Shown here: positions 1-6,654 of the stretch, piece by piece | How positions within the stretch are numbered: position 1 is the stretch's first letter | Layout: every line of letters begins with the position of its first letter | Source of the DNA: Actinomycetes bacterium | GTDB taxonomy: Bacteria > Actinomycetota > Actinomycetes > Mycobacteriales > Mycobacteriaceae | Length of the DNA stretch: 18,268 bases | Assembly (NCBI GenBank): GCA_023417985.1 | Contig: JAEZDV010000072.1 | Span: forward strand, 1-18,268 | Reading direction: 5' to 3' | Position numbers and translations under genes: made by a program | The notes under the pieces: model-generated | Seen by the model: only the letters and a program-made list of their open reading frames with translations | What the model was told of the DNA's origin: nothing | Database searches by the model: none

Positions 1-981
1 CCTCCCCCTCCCTCTCCCCCGCCGGCAGCACCGCCGGCACCACTGACCGCCGACGAACTCGCCGCCCGCACCGCCCCCATCGTCGTGACGATCGAAGCGA
101 GCCGGGGCTGGACGGGGATGTCCGGGAGCGGGATCGTCCTCACCCCCGACGGCACCGTGCTGACGAACCACCACGTGGTCAGTGGCGCCACCGACATCAC
201 GGCGGTGAGCGCCGCGACGGGACTGATCTACGACGTGGAAGTCGCCGGTTACGACAGTGCGCGCGACATCGCCGTGCTCCAACTCGGTTCCGCGAGCGGT
301 CTTCCCGTAGCTCCGGTCGCGAACGGTCTCCCCTCGGCCGGTACACCCGTTGCCGCGTTCGGCAACGCGGACGGTGGCGGTGTCGTCGTCGCATCGCCGG
401 GTGCGATCGTCGCCGTCGACCGCAGCGTGATGGTTCGCGATTCCACCGAAGGCTCCCGCAAGCGGCTCACCGGGATGCTCCAGACCGACACCCCGATCCG
501 ACCGGGCGATTCGGGCGGTCCCCTCGTCGACCATTACGGCGCCGTCGTGGGTGTCAACACCGCCGGAGCGATCGAAGACGGACCACAGGAAGCGACGGAC
601 ACGCCACCGGAAGCGTATGCCGTGCCGATCGCCGAGGCCCTCGCCGTCGTCGAGCAGGTGCGGACCGGCGGCGGCAGCGACACCGTCCATGTGGGTCCCA
701 CACCGCGCCTGGGTGTCGGCGTCACCACCGCTCGCGCCGACGGCACCGACGGCGGCGCCGAGGTGTTGTGGGTGTCGTTCGGCACGCCCGCATACGACGC
801 CGGAATCGAAATCGGAGACGTGGTGGTGTCCTTCGGCGGTGAACGGGTGTCGTCGACGACGGAACTCGAGGCACAACTCCGGCTGCGACGGCCCGGGGAG
901 TCGGTGCAGATCGAATGGCAGGACGCGGACGGGCGCTCGCGGAACGCCGAAGTCGTCCTCGAGGAAGGACCCGCGCGCTGA
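1..981 (+). CDS. Trypsin-like serine protease with C-terminal PDZ domain (HtrA/PepA-type S1C), 5'-truncated by window edge
   Basis: The reading frame is open from base 1, so the gene starts upstream of the window. The GTG at 85 is inside the protease domain and is unlikely to be the true start. The first codons encode a Pro/Ala-rich linker (about bases 1-45), as seen between an N-terminal membrane anchor or signal and the catalytic domain of secreted actinobacterial S1C proteases. The catalytic triad is visible: NHHVV (the second His, codon 172-174), Asp in SARDIAVLQL (codon 265-267) and Ser in PGDSGGPL (codon 511-513). A single PDZ domain follows (about bases 700-970), with the carboxylate-binding-loop-like LGVGV and the AGIEIGDVVVSFGG segment. 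The order protease then one PDZ matches mycobacterial PepA (Rv0125-like), an envelope protein quality-control protease. The gene ends 52 bases before the azoreductase gene, in the same direction. Family assignment is firm; the exact orthologue is inferred. Confidence 0.93.
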   Translation, partial: PPPPSPPPAAPPAPLTADELAARTAPIVVTIEASRGWTGMSGSGIVLTPDGTVLTNHHVVSGATDITAVSAATGLIYDVEVAGYDSARDIAVLQLGSASGLPVAPVANGLPSAGTPVAAFGNADGGGVVVASPGAIVAVDRSVMVRDSTEGSRKRLTGMLQTDTPIRPGDSGGPLVDHYGAVVGVNTAGAIEDGPQEATDTPPEAYAVPIAEALAVVEQVRTGGGSDTVHVGPTPRLGVGVTTARADGTDGGAEVLWVSFGTPAYDAGIEIGDVVVSFGGERVSSTTELEAQLRLRRPGESVQIEWQDADGRSRNAEVVLEEGPAR

Positions 982-1033
982 TCGGCGGAAAACCGTACGT
1001 TGGGACGAGATCATCACCGAACCGGGAGAGCAC

Positions 1034-1678
1034 ATGCCTCGACTACTGCACCTCGATTCGTCCGCCGACGTCGAGACCTCGGTCTCGCGCGAGCTGACGC
1101 GGTTGTTCGTCGACACCTGGCGCGAACTCGGTCCCGGCCACACGGTCGTGGAGAGGGACCTGCACCGGTCGCCGTTGCCACACCTCTCCGACGCCGGCTT
1201 GCACTACGCGCCGCAGTTGCGCACCGCCACGGAGCGGCCCGATCCGGCGGCCGAGGGTCTGCAAGCCGAATTGATCGGTGAGCTGACGGCGGCGGACGCG
1301 GTGGTGATCGGTGCGCCGATGTACAACTGGTCGATGCCCTCCACGCTCAAGGCCTGGATCGATTACATCCACGTGGTCGGGACCACCGTGCCGATCGACT
1401 CGAGCGACAGGCCTCTCGCCGGCAAGCCCGTGGTGATCGTGTCGACCAGAGGCAACAACTACGCGCCCGGAACACCCGGGGAACACGCAGATTTCGTCGT
1501 TCCGCCGCTACGGCAGGTGCTGGGCGATTCACTCGGAATGTCGGTGTCGGTGGTGAACGTGGATCTGACGCTGGCGAACCGTCTGCCGCCGCTGGCACCC
1601 TTCGCCGCACAGGCGGCGGAGAGCCTCGCCGCTGCCCGGGTGGCTGTTCGGGATCTCGCGACGACCCTGAGTTCCTGA
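1034..1678 (+). CDS. azoR: FMN-dependent NADH-azoreductase (flavodoxin-like fold)
   Basis: This 214-residue protein has the usual AzoR length. It begins with MPRLLHLDSS, where the beta strand and Ser-rich phosphate loop bind FMN. It carries the family hallmark GAPMYNWSMPSTLKAWID at residues 93-110, which forms the flavin isoalloxazine contact, and a second flavin-binding stretch STRGNN near residue 147. AzoR enzymes reduce azo compounds and quinones with NADH in the cytoplasm and are generally viewed as quinone detoxifying enzymes. The ATG at 1034 was chosen because a GGGAGAG ribosome binding site lies just before it and the FMN motif begins at its N-terminus; the frame stays open further upstream, but that part overlaps the protease gene. 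An inverted repeat follows the stop codon. Substrate is not predictable from sequence. Confidence 0.93.
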   Translation: MPRLLHLDSSADVETSVSRELTRLFVDTWRELGPGHTVVERDLHRSPLPHLSDAGLHYAPQLRTATERPDPAAEGLQAELIGELTAADAVVIGAPMYNWSMPSTLKAWIDYIHVVGTTVPIDSSDRPLAGKPVVIVSTRGNNYAPGTPGEHADFVVPPLRQVLGDSLGMSVSVVNVDLTLANRLPPLAPFAAQAAESLAAARVAVRDLATTLSS

Positions 1679-1679
1679 T

Positions 1680-1712
1680 ACGACGCTGGTCCCTGAGATA
1701 CGGGAACGTCGT
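1680..1712. terminator. Candidate bidirectional terminator hairpin between convergent genes
   Basis: ACGACG (1680-1685) pairs with CGTCGT (1707-1712), and an inner TCCC/GGGA pairing is possible. The hairpin starts two bases after the azoreductase stop and lies before the 3' end of the minus-strand PPOX gene. There is no U-tract, which is common for actinobacterial terminators. Folding energy was not computed. Confidence 0.5.
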
Positions 1713-1724
1713 GTGATGCGGCCG

Positions 1725-2231
1725 CTACCGGAATCGGTGTGTGGTCTGAGCGTGCGGATCCTTCGCGAACACGATCACCTTGCGCGGCGCCACCCGCACG
1801 AGCCACGCGAAGTCGTCACCCGCGCCGAACCCGCCGTCCCCGGGTTCGAACCGCCACGCCTCTCCGTACTTGGAGTAGAACGCGTCCGCCGCTGCGCGCA
1901 CCGCCGCCGGTTCCACGACGCGGGTGGCCTCGCCTTCCACGACCACGTCGGTGCCGGCATCCCACCGGGCACTGCCCGTGGACACGGCCACGCGCGGGTC
2001 GCGGTCGATGTTGCGCGCCTTCTGCTCCGCCGGACCGACCGCGAAATGGAACGCGTCGTCGTGCCAGATCCCCACGACGGGCGTCACATGCGGGTGCCCC
2101 GACGTGTGAACTGTGCTCACTCGATAGACGTCGGCGCCGGTGAGCAGGGCTTCGACATCCGGCCACGGCATGGCTGCCGCATCGGCTCGGCCGAAGCGCT
2201 GATCGACAGTGGTGCGAGTGGGTTCGGTCAT
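1725..2231 (-). CDS. PPOX-fold (pyridoxamine 5'-phosphate oxidase-like) flavin or F420-dependent protein
   Basis: This 168-residue protein has the split-barrel PPOX signature. The segment VYRVSTVHTSGHPHVTPVVG (about residues 34-53) is followed by the W-HDDAFHFAVGPAEQKARNI strand pair and DPRVAVSTGS, the pattern of actinobacterial pyridoxamine phosphate oxidase-related proteins that bind FMN or F420. Such proteins reduce or oxidise small molecules in the cytoplasm; the substrate here is unknown. The ATG at 2231 was preferred over an upstream in-frame ATG because a perfect AGGAGG lies directly upstream of it and family homology begins there. The gene is divergent from the ABC-F gene with only 66 bases between starts, so both promoters must lie in or near that gap. 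It is convergent with the azoreductase gene. Confidence 0.88.
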   Translation of the reverse strand: MTEPTRTTVDQRFGRADAAAMPWPDVEALLTGADVYRVSTVHTSGHPHVTPVVGIWHDDAFHFAVGPAEQKARNIDRDPRVAVSTGSARWDAGTDVVVEGEATRVVEPAAVRAAADAFYSKYGEAWRFEPGDGGFGAGDDFAWLVRVAPRKVIVFAKDPHAQTTHRFR

Positions 2232-2285
2232 GGTTCCTCCTGCCCGGTACCGACCCGGGCCGAAGGCCGGACTCATCACGGCGGG

Positions 2286-2291
2286 GATACT
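2286..2291 (+). promoter_or_regulatory. Possible -10 element for the ABC-F gene
   Basis: GATACT fits the NANNNT form and ends seven bases before the GTG start at 2298, which would give a leaderless transcript. No recognisable -35 sits at the expected distance. A weak GGCGGGGA could instead serve as a ribosome binding site. Confidence 0.25.
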
Positions 2292-2297
2292 CGACAT

Positions 2298-3935
2298 GTG
2301 AGCGCAACACTACGCATCAGCGGCCTGTCCACCTCGAGAGGCGAACGCACCCTGTTCGAAGGCCTCGACCTCACGGTCGCGCCGGGTGATGTGATCGGAC
2401 TGGTGGGTGCCAACGGTGCAGGCAAGTCGACGTTGCTCACGACCCTCGCCGGTGTGGGGAACGCGGACGTCACTGGATCCATCGTGCTCAGTCCACCCGA
2501 CGCGACGGTGGGCTACCTCGCCCAGGAACCCGAGCGCGTACCGGGTGAGACCGTCCTCGGCTTCCTCGGCCGCCGCACCGGCGTCACCGCGGCGGAGGAG
2601 ACGATGAACGCGGCCGCGGAGGCACTCGGCGACTCCACGGTCGACGAATACACGCCGGCCCTCGAGCGATGGCTGGCACTGGGCGGTGCCGATCTCGCCG
2701 AGCGGGCCGAGAAGGTGGTGGCGGAACTCGGTCTCGGAGTCGGCCTCGACGCGCCGATGACCGGCCTGTCCGGCGGGCAGGCAGCGCGCGCCGGGCTCGC
2801 GGCCCTGCTGCTGTCACGTTACGACGTGCTTCTTCTCGACGAACCCACGAACGATCTCGACCTCGCCGGCCTCGAACAACTCGAACGGTTCGTCGCGGAG
2901 ACCCGCACAGCGTTGGTGGTGGTGAGCCACGACCGCGAGTTCCTCGCGCGCACCGTCACCGGCATCGTCGAACTCGATCCCGTCCAGCAGCAGATCTCGG
3001 TGTACGACGGCGGGTACGACGCGTACCTCGTCGAGCGGGAGGTCGCGCGCCGGCACGCCCGCGAGCAGTACGAGGAGTTCGCCGACACGAAGTCGCAGCT
3101 CGAAGACCGCGCGCAGATGCAGCGCAACTGGCTCGAGCACGGCACCCGCAATGCCCGTCGCAAGTCGAAGGACAACGACAAGCTCGGCAAGAAGTTCCGC
3201 GCGGAGGCCACCGAGAAGCAGGCCGCGAAGGCACGCCAGACACAGCGGCGCATCGAACGCCTCGAGGTGGTCGAAGAACCCCGCAAGGAGTGGGAACTGC
3301 GCATGGAGATCGCCGCAGCTCCGCGCAGCGGCACGGTGGTGGCGACGCTCGACGACGCAGTCGTCCGCCGCGGCGATTTCACCTTCGGCCCCGTGACCAC
3401 GCAGGTGCAATGGGGCGACCGGATCATCGTGACCGGCCCGAACGGCGCCGGAAAGACCACCCTGCTCCGGCTGCTCCTCGGCACCCTCACCCCGGATTCG
3501 GGACGGGCAACGCTCGGCTCGGGAGTGCAGGTCGGCGAGATCGATCAGGCTCGCGGCCTGTTCGAGGGCGACGAGCCGCTGGTCGAAGCGTTCGGACACC
3601 ATGTTCCGGAGTGGCCGGATGCGGACGTCCGCACATTGCTCGCCAAGTTCGGGCTCAAGGGCCACCATGTTCTCCGGCCCGCCGCGTCGTTGTCGCCGGG
3701 CGAGCGGACCCGTGCCGGATTGGCGCTCCTGCAGGCGCGCGGTGTGAACCTGCTCGTGCTCGACGAGCCCACCAACCACCTCGATCTCCCGGCGATCGAG
3801 CAGCTCGAACAGGCAGTCGAGAGCTTCGACGGCACCTTGCTGCTGGTGACGCACGACCGCCGAATGCTCGAGACGACGCGAAGCACACGGCGGTGGCGAC
3901 TCGAGGACGGACGGCTGAGCGAGGAGTTGCTGTAG
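2298..3935 (+). CDS. ABC-F family ATPase (ribosome-associated, translation factor or antibiotic protection)
   Basis: This 545-residue soluble protein has two ATP-binding cassettes and no membrane segments. Cassette 1 has Walker A GANGAGKST (37-45), signature LSGGQ (157-161) and Walker B with D181-E182. Cassette 2 has Walker A GPNGAGKTT (380-388), signature LSPGE (465-469) and Walker B with D489-E490. Between them lies a highly charged Lys/Arg/Glu-rich linker (about residues 255-335) that fits the P-site tRNA interaction motif of ABC-F proteins, which enter the ribosomal E site to relieve stalling or displace antibiotics. The GTG start was chosen because the conserved N-terminus begins there; the frame is open upstream but that stretch overlaps the divergent PPOX gene. 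The stop directly abuts the S4-domain gene. Whether it is a housekeeping factor or a resistance protein cannot be decided from the sequence. Confidence 0.93.
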   Translation: MSATLRISGLSTSRGERTLFEGLDLTVAPGDVIGLVGANGAGKSTLLTTLAGVGNADVTGSIVLSPPDATVGYLAQEPERVPGETVLGFLGRRTGVTAAEETMNAAAEALGDSTVDEYTPALERWLALGGADLAERAEKVVAELGLGVGLDAPMTGLSGGQAARAGLAALLLSRYDVLLLDEPTNDLDLAGLEQLERFVAETRTALVVVSHDREFLARTVTGIVELDPVQQQISVYDGGYDAYLVEREVARRHAREQYEEFADTKSQLEDRAQMQRNWLEHGTRNARRKSKDNDKLGKKFRAEATEKQAAKARQTQRRIERLEVVEEPRKEWELRMEIAAAPRSGTVVATLDDAVVRRGDFTFGPVTTQVQWGDRIIVTGPNGAGKTTLLRLLLGTLTPDSGRATLGSGVQVGEIDQARGLFEGDEPLVEAFGHHVPEWPDADVRTLLAKFGLKGHHVLRPAASLSPGERTRAGLALLQARGVNLLVLDEPTNHLDLPAIEQLEQAVESFDGTLLLVTHDRRMLETTRSTRRWRLEDGRLSEELL

Positions 3936-4310
3936 ATGAGCGGAAGCGTTCGGGTGGACAGCTGGACGTGGTCGGTGCGGCTGTTCAAGACGCGTTCGGC
4001 GGCCGCCTCGGCGTGCCGCGCCGGACACGTGAAGGTGGACGGGGTCACGGCCAAGCCGTCGACCCCGGTGACCATCGGCACCGAGGTGCGCGTCCGGGCG
4101 CACGGGGTCGAAAAGATCGTCGAGGTAACACAACTGGTCAACAAGCGGGTCGGTGCGCCCGTCGCCGCGACCGCCTACATCGATCACAGCCCACCGCCGC
4201 CACCCAAGGAAATTCTCGCGGCAATCCCGATCCGCGATCGCGGCGCGGGCAGGCCGACGAAGAAGGATCGCCGCGAACTCGACCGGATCCGGGGTTTCCT
4301 GGACGACTGA
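3936..4310 (+). CDS. S4-domain RNA-binding protein (Hsp15/RlfA-like)
   Basis: This 124-residue basic protein starts with an S4 domain (about residues 4-65): VDSWTWSVRLFKTRSAAASA, then AGHVKVDGVTAKPSTPV, the typical S4 RNA-binding turn. A C-terminal Lys/Arg-rich tail with a Pro-rich stretch follows (about residues 95-124). Hsp15 proteins bind 50S subunits with stranded nascent chain-tRNA. The ATG at 3936 follows the ABC-F stop codon with no gap, so the two are very likely co-transcribed and translationally coupled. The pairing suggests a shared task on stalled ribosomes; that is inference. The S4 family call is firm, the exact function is not. Confidence 0.9.
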   Translation: MSGSVRVDSWTWSVRLFKTRSAAASACRAGHVKVDGVTAKPSTPVTIGTEVRVRAHGVEKIVEVTQLVNKRVGAPVAATAYIDHSPPPPPKEILAAIPIRDRGAGRPTKKDRRELDRIRGFLDD

Positions 4311-4454
4311 CGAGTCCTCTGCGCATGCGGCGGCCGTGGGCCTCGCGCCGGTCGGGTGCAGGTAGTCGGGCCCCGGAAAAACCTGGCCTCGTCATGCCCC
4401 GCCTCGCTAAGATCACGGTCAATTCGGCTGCCGGGAGCCGGCGGACATCGGGTG

Positions 4455-4482
4455 GCCTCCCCGACAGTCCCCGACGGGAGGC
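4455..4482 (+). promoter_or_regulatory. Inverted repeat overlapping the VOC gene ribosome binding site
   Basis: GCCTCCC (4455-4461) is perfectly complementary to GGGAGGC (4476-4482), with a 14-base loop. The right arm is the only good ribosome binding site for the gene starting at 4493, so the folded mRNA would hide it. The direct repeat CCCCGAC occurs at 4459-4465 and 4469-4475. Folding was judged by eye only. Confidence 0.4.
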
Positions 4483-4492
4483 GGGTTCATCC

Positions 4493-4873
4493 ATGGCATG
4501 TCGTATCAGCGAGCTGGTGCTCGGCTGCAGAGAACCCGAGGCGTTGGCCCAGTTCTGGTGTGAGGTACTGGATTTCGTCGTGCTCGATCGTGAAGACGAC
4601 GGATCGCTGGAGATCGGCCCACGCGAAGGATTCGGCGGCGCACAGCCCACCATCATTCTGAGTCGCAGAGATGAGCCCGAGCCGGGGAAATCGCGCTTGC
4701 ACATCGATGTCAACGCGACCGATCGTGACCAGGACGCGGAACTCGAACGTCTGTTGAGCATCGGTGCACGCCCGGCCGACATCGGACAGACGGGCGACGA
4801 GCAGTGGCACGTGCTGGCAGATCCCGAGGGCAACGAGTTCTGCCTGCTCAAGGCTCGACTCGACCCGATCTGA
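4493..4873 (+). CDS. VOC-fold (glyoxalase/bleomycin-resistance-like) protein
   Basis: This 126-residue protein has the two-module vicinal oxygen chelate layout. Module 1 has ISELVLGCREPEALAQFWCE and VLDFVVLDRED. Module 2 has LHIDVNATDRDQDAELERLL, GARPADIG and a closing W-H-V-LADPEGNEFCLL. This resembles the actinobacterial Glyoxalase_6-type group, whose members are small cytoplasmic proteins of mostly unknown substrate. The ATG at 4493 was chosen because homology begins there and GGGAGG lies 11 bases upstream, although that site sits in an inverted repeat. A -10-like TAAGAT at 4408-4413 could start a leader of about 70 bases. The gene stands alone, with 182 bases before it and 80 after it. 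Confidence 0.88.
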   Translation: MACRISELVLGCREPEALAQFWCEVLDFVVLDREDDGSLEIGPREGFGGAQPTIILSRRDEPEPGKSRLHIDVNATDRDQDAELERLLSIGARPADIGQTGDEQWHVLADPEGNEFCLLKARLDPI

Positions 4874-4917
4874 GGACACCGTCCCGGTTTGTTCGGAGAC
4901 ACGGACAGCGAGAACGG

Positions 4918-4946
4918 TTGACAAAACGTTGTGTTTTTACAACACT
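4918..4946 (+). promoter_or_regulatory. Promoter of the XRE-ABC operon, leaderless geometry, with overlapping inverted repeats
   Basis: A perfect -35 TTGACA (4918-4923) is followed after 17 bases by AACACT (4941-4946), which fits NANNNT. Transcription would start at about 4953-4954, the A of the ATG, and no ribosome binding site is present upstream of that ATG. The spacer and -10 carry overlapping inverted repeats: GTTGT/ACAAC and GTGTT/AACAC (4929-4945). They are a plausible operator for the encoded XRE protein. Confidence 0.6.
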
Positions 4947-4953
4947 TCGTTCC

Positions 4954-5229
4954 ATGAGTCCGGTACGCCGTGGGGAAACACTCCCCATCTTCAATCGCAT
5001 TCGCGTTCTTCGGGCGGAGCGTGGGATGAGCCGCGCGCAACTAGCCGAGCTCATCGACGTGAACCCACAAACAGTGGGTGCGCTCGAGCGTGGAGACCAT
5101 TACCCGAGCCTGGATCTGGCCTTCCGCATCTGCGACGTCTTCGGCCTCCCCGTCGAGGCCGTCTTCTCGCGCAGCGAGTTCACCCCACTCTCGACCGAGC
5201 TCTACCGACGCCACTCCAAGGAGGCCTGA
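4954..5229 (+). CDS. Small XRE-family helix-turn-helix regulator
   Basis: This 91-residue protein consists almost only of a Cro/C1-type HTH domain. FNRIRVLRAERGMSRAQLAE (13-32), IDVNPQTVGALERGDHYPSL (34-53) and LAFRICDVFGLPVEAVF (55-71) form the five-helix XRE fold, as in short YozG/YgzD-type regulators. It lacks a separate sensing domain, so it may act as a constitutive or protein-responsive repressor. The ATG at 4954 was chosen because an ideal promoter places the transcript start on it. The next gene follows after one base. It likely controls the downstream membrane protein and ABC exporter genes and itself; the operator assignment is inference. Confidence 0.9.
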   Translation: MSPVRRGETLPIFNRIRVLRAERGMSRAQLAELIDVNPQTVGALERGDHYPSLDLAFRICDVFGLPVEAVFSRSEFTPLSTELYRRHSKEA

Positions 5230-5230
5230 C

Positions 5231-5767
5231 ATGCCCGCCGCCTCGCTCATCGACCGGTACGAGGACTACCGCACGCGCCGGTTCCTGACACACGAAGCCA
5301 CATTCGCACGATGGCTACCGGGATGGCGCACACAACACCGTCGCCGCGTTCTCGCCGCAACAGTCGTCGCACTGATCTCGGCGATGTTCGTCATTTCCGT
5401 TGCCACCTACTTCTTCCCGGTGGTGGCGGTCGCGTGGCTCGCGGTCGTGCTGGTATTCCTCCCGGCATGGACCTGCCTGCAGATCGTGTCGGGTCGGCAG
5501 TCCGACGCGCCTCGGCATGCGCTCGACGAACGAGAGATCGCCGAACGCAACAGCGCTCGCTCGATCGGACTCTCGGTGGCTCAAAGCCTGCTCCTGATCC
5601 CGATCTTTGCACTACTGTGGAGCCCGCCGTTCGACTTCATCGACCACCGCGCTCTCTGCTATTCAGCGGGTGGATTCGCGCTCGCTGCAATTCTTTTCAG
5701 CGGATGTCTGCCGGCAGTGCTGCTGGCGTGGACCCGGCCCGACGACGACCCGGAGGACCAGCTGTGA
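5231..5767 (+). CDS. Membrane protein of unknown family in XRE-ABC operon
   Basis: This 178-residue protein is not one I recognise by family. The N-terminal 38 residues are charged and cytoplasmic-looking (RYEDYRTRRF). Four hydrophobic segments follow, at about residues 40-62, 63-84, 112-131 and 143-168. Between the second and third is a hydrophilic loop containing ALDEREIAERNSARSI. The acidic tail ends DDDPEDQL. It starts one base after the regulator stop, and its own stop overlaps the next start (GTGA), so it is part of the same transcript. Small integral proteins of this kind often accompany short XRE regulators and ABC-2 exporters, but the role is unknown; it could be a sensor for the regulator or an accessory transporter subunit. 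Confidence 0.82.
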   Translation: MPAASLIDRYEDYRTRRFLTHEATFARWLPGWRTQHRRRVLAATVVALISAMFVISVATYFFPVVAVAWLAVVLVFLPAWTCLQIVSGRQSDAPRHALDEREIAERNSARSIGLSVAQSLLLIPIFALLWSPPFDFIDHRALCYSAGGFALAAILFSGCLPAVLLAWTRPDDDPEDQL

Positions 5768-6654
5768 CTCTCACGATCGACAACCTTTCCAAACGTTACG
5801 GCAGCACCGTCGCACTCGACGGCGTGAGCTTCGAGGTGCAGCCGGGCGAACTGTTCGGGTTCGTCGGCAGCAACGGCGCCGGCAAGACCACGACCATGCG
5901 TATCGCTCTGGGCGTGCTCGCCGCCGACAGCGGCGAGGTCCGGCTCGACGGCAGACCAGTCGATCTCGACGTCCGCCGCACCATCGGGTACATGCCCGAG
6001 GAGCGGGGACTGTACCCGAAGATGAAAGTCGGCAAGCAGTTGACGTATCTCGCACAGCTGCATGGTCTTTCGGCTTCCGACGCAACGGTGGCGATGCATC
6101 ACTGGACCGAACGGCTGGGTATCGCCGAGCGGATCGGCGACACGGTCGATTCACTGTCTCTCGGAAACCAACAGCGCGTTCAGCTCGCCGCGGCACTCAT
6201 CCACGATCCCGCGGTCCTCGTTCTCGACGAACCCTTCTCGGGGCTCGATCCGGTTGCCGTCGACGTGATGAGCGACGTGCTCGTCGAGAAAGCGAACACC
6301 GGTGTCCCGGTGATCTTCTCGAGTCACCAGCTCGACCTCGTCCAGCGGCTGTGCAAGCGAGTAGGCATCATCTCCCGGGGACGCATGCGGGTCGTCGGTG
6401 CGGTCGACGACTTGCGTGCCGGCGGCGCGTCCCGTCTGGTCGTGGACGCTCCCGACGCCCCCACCGGCTGGGCCGACGGCCTGCCGGGCGTGTCCGGGTC
6501 GGAATACCGCGACGGGCGCACCGTCCTCACCATCGAGCCGGGTGCCGACGACCAGCAGATCCTCAAGACCGCGTTGTCCACCGGTCCGGTCCACGAGTTC
6601 TCATTGAGCCGGCCGTCCCTGACCGACCTGTTCCGAGAGGTGGTAGCCGCGTGA
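5764..6654 (+). CDS. ABC transporter ATP-binding protein (NatA-like, ABC-2 type)
   Basis: This 296-residue protein has all cassette motifs: Walker A GSNGAGKTT (35-43), Q-loop region around YMPEERGLYP (76-85), signature LSLGN (131-135), Walker B VLVLDEP (151-157) and the H-loop histidine in SSHQL (H188). The sequence IGYMPEERGLYPKM and the LSLGNQQ signature are typical of the NatA/DrrA-like group paired with NatB-type permeases. A C-terminal domain of about 90 residues follows. The GTG start overlaps the stop of the preceding gene by four bases, and its stop overlaps the permease start the same way, so a coupled ATPase-permease pair is clear. The exported substrate is unknown; sodium, lipids or peptides are all possible for this group. 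Confidence 0.95.
   Translation: MTLTIDNLSKRYGSTVALDGVSFEVQPGELFGFVGSNGAGKTTTMRIALGVLAADSGEVRLDGRPVDLDVRRTIGYMPEERGLYPKMKVGKQLTYLAQLHGLSASDATVAMHHWTERLGIAERIGDTVDSLSLGNQQRVQLAAALIHDPAVLVLDEPFSGLDPVAVDVMSDVLVEKANTGVPVIFSSHQLDLVQRLCKRVGIISRGRMRVVGAVDDLRAGGASRLVVDAPDAPTGWADGLPGVSGSEYRDGRTVLTIEPGADDQQILKTALSTGPVHEFSLSRPSLTDLFREVVAA

Noticed and set aside
2814..4187. Long minus-strand open frame of 457 codons antisense to the ABC-F and S4 genes
   Set aside because: The plus strand has unambiguous ABC-F and S4 motifs; long antisense frames are common in high-GC DNA.
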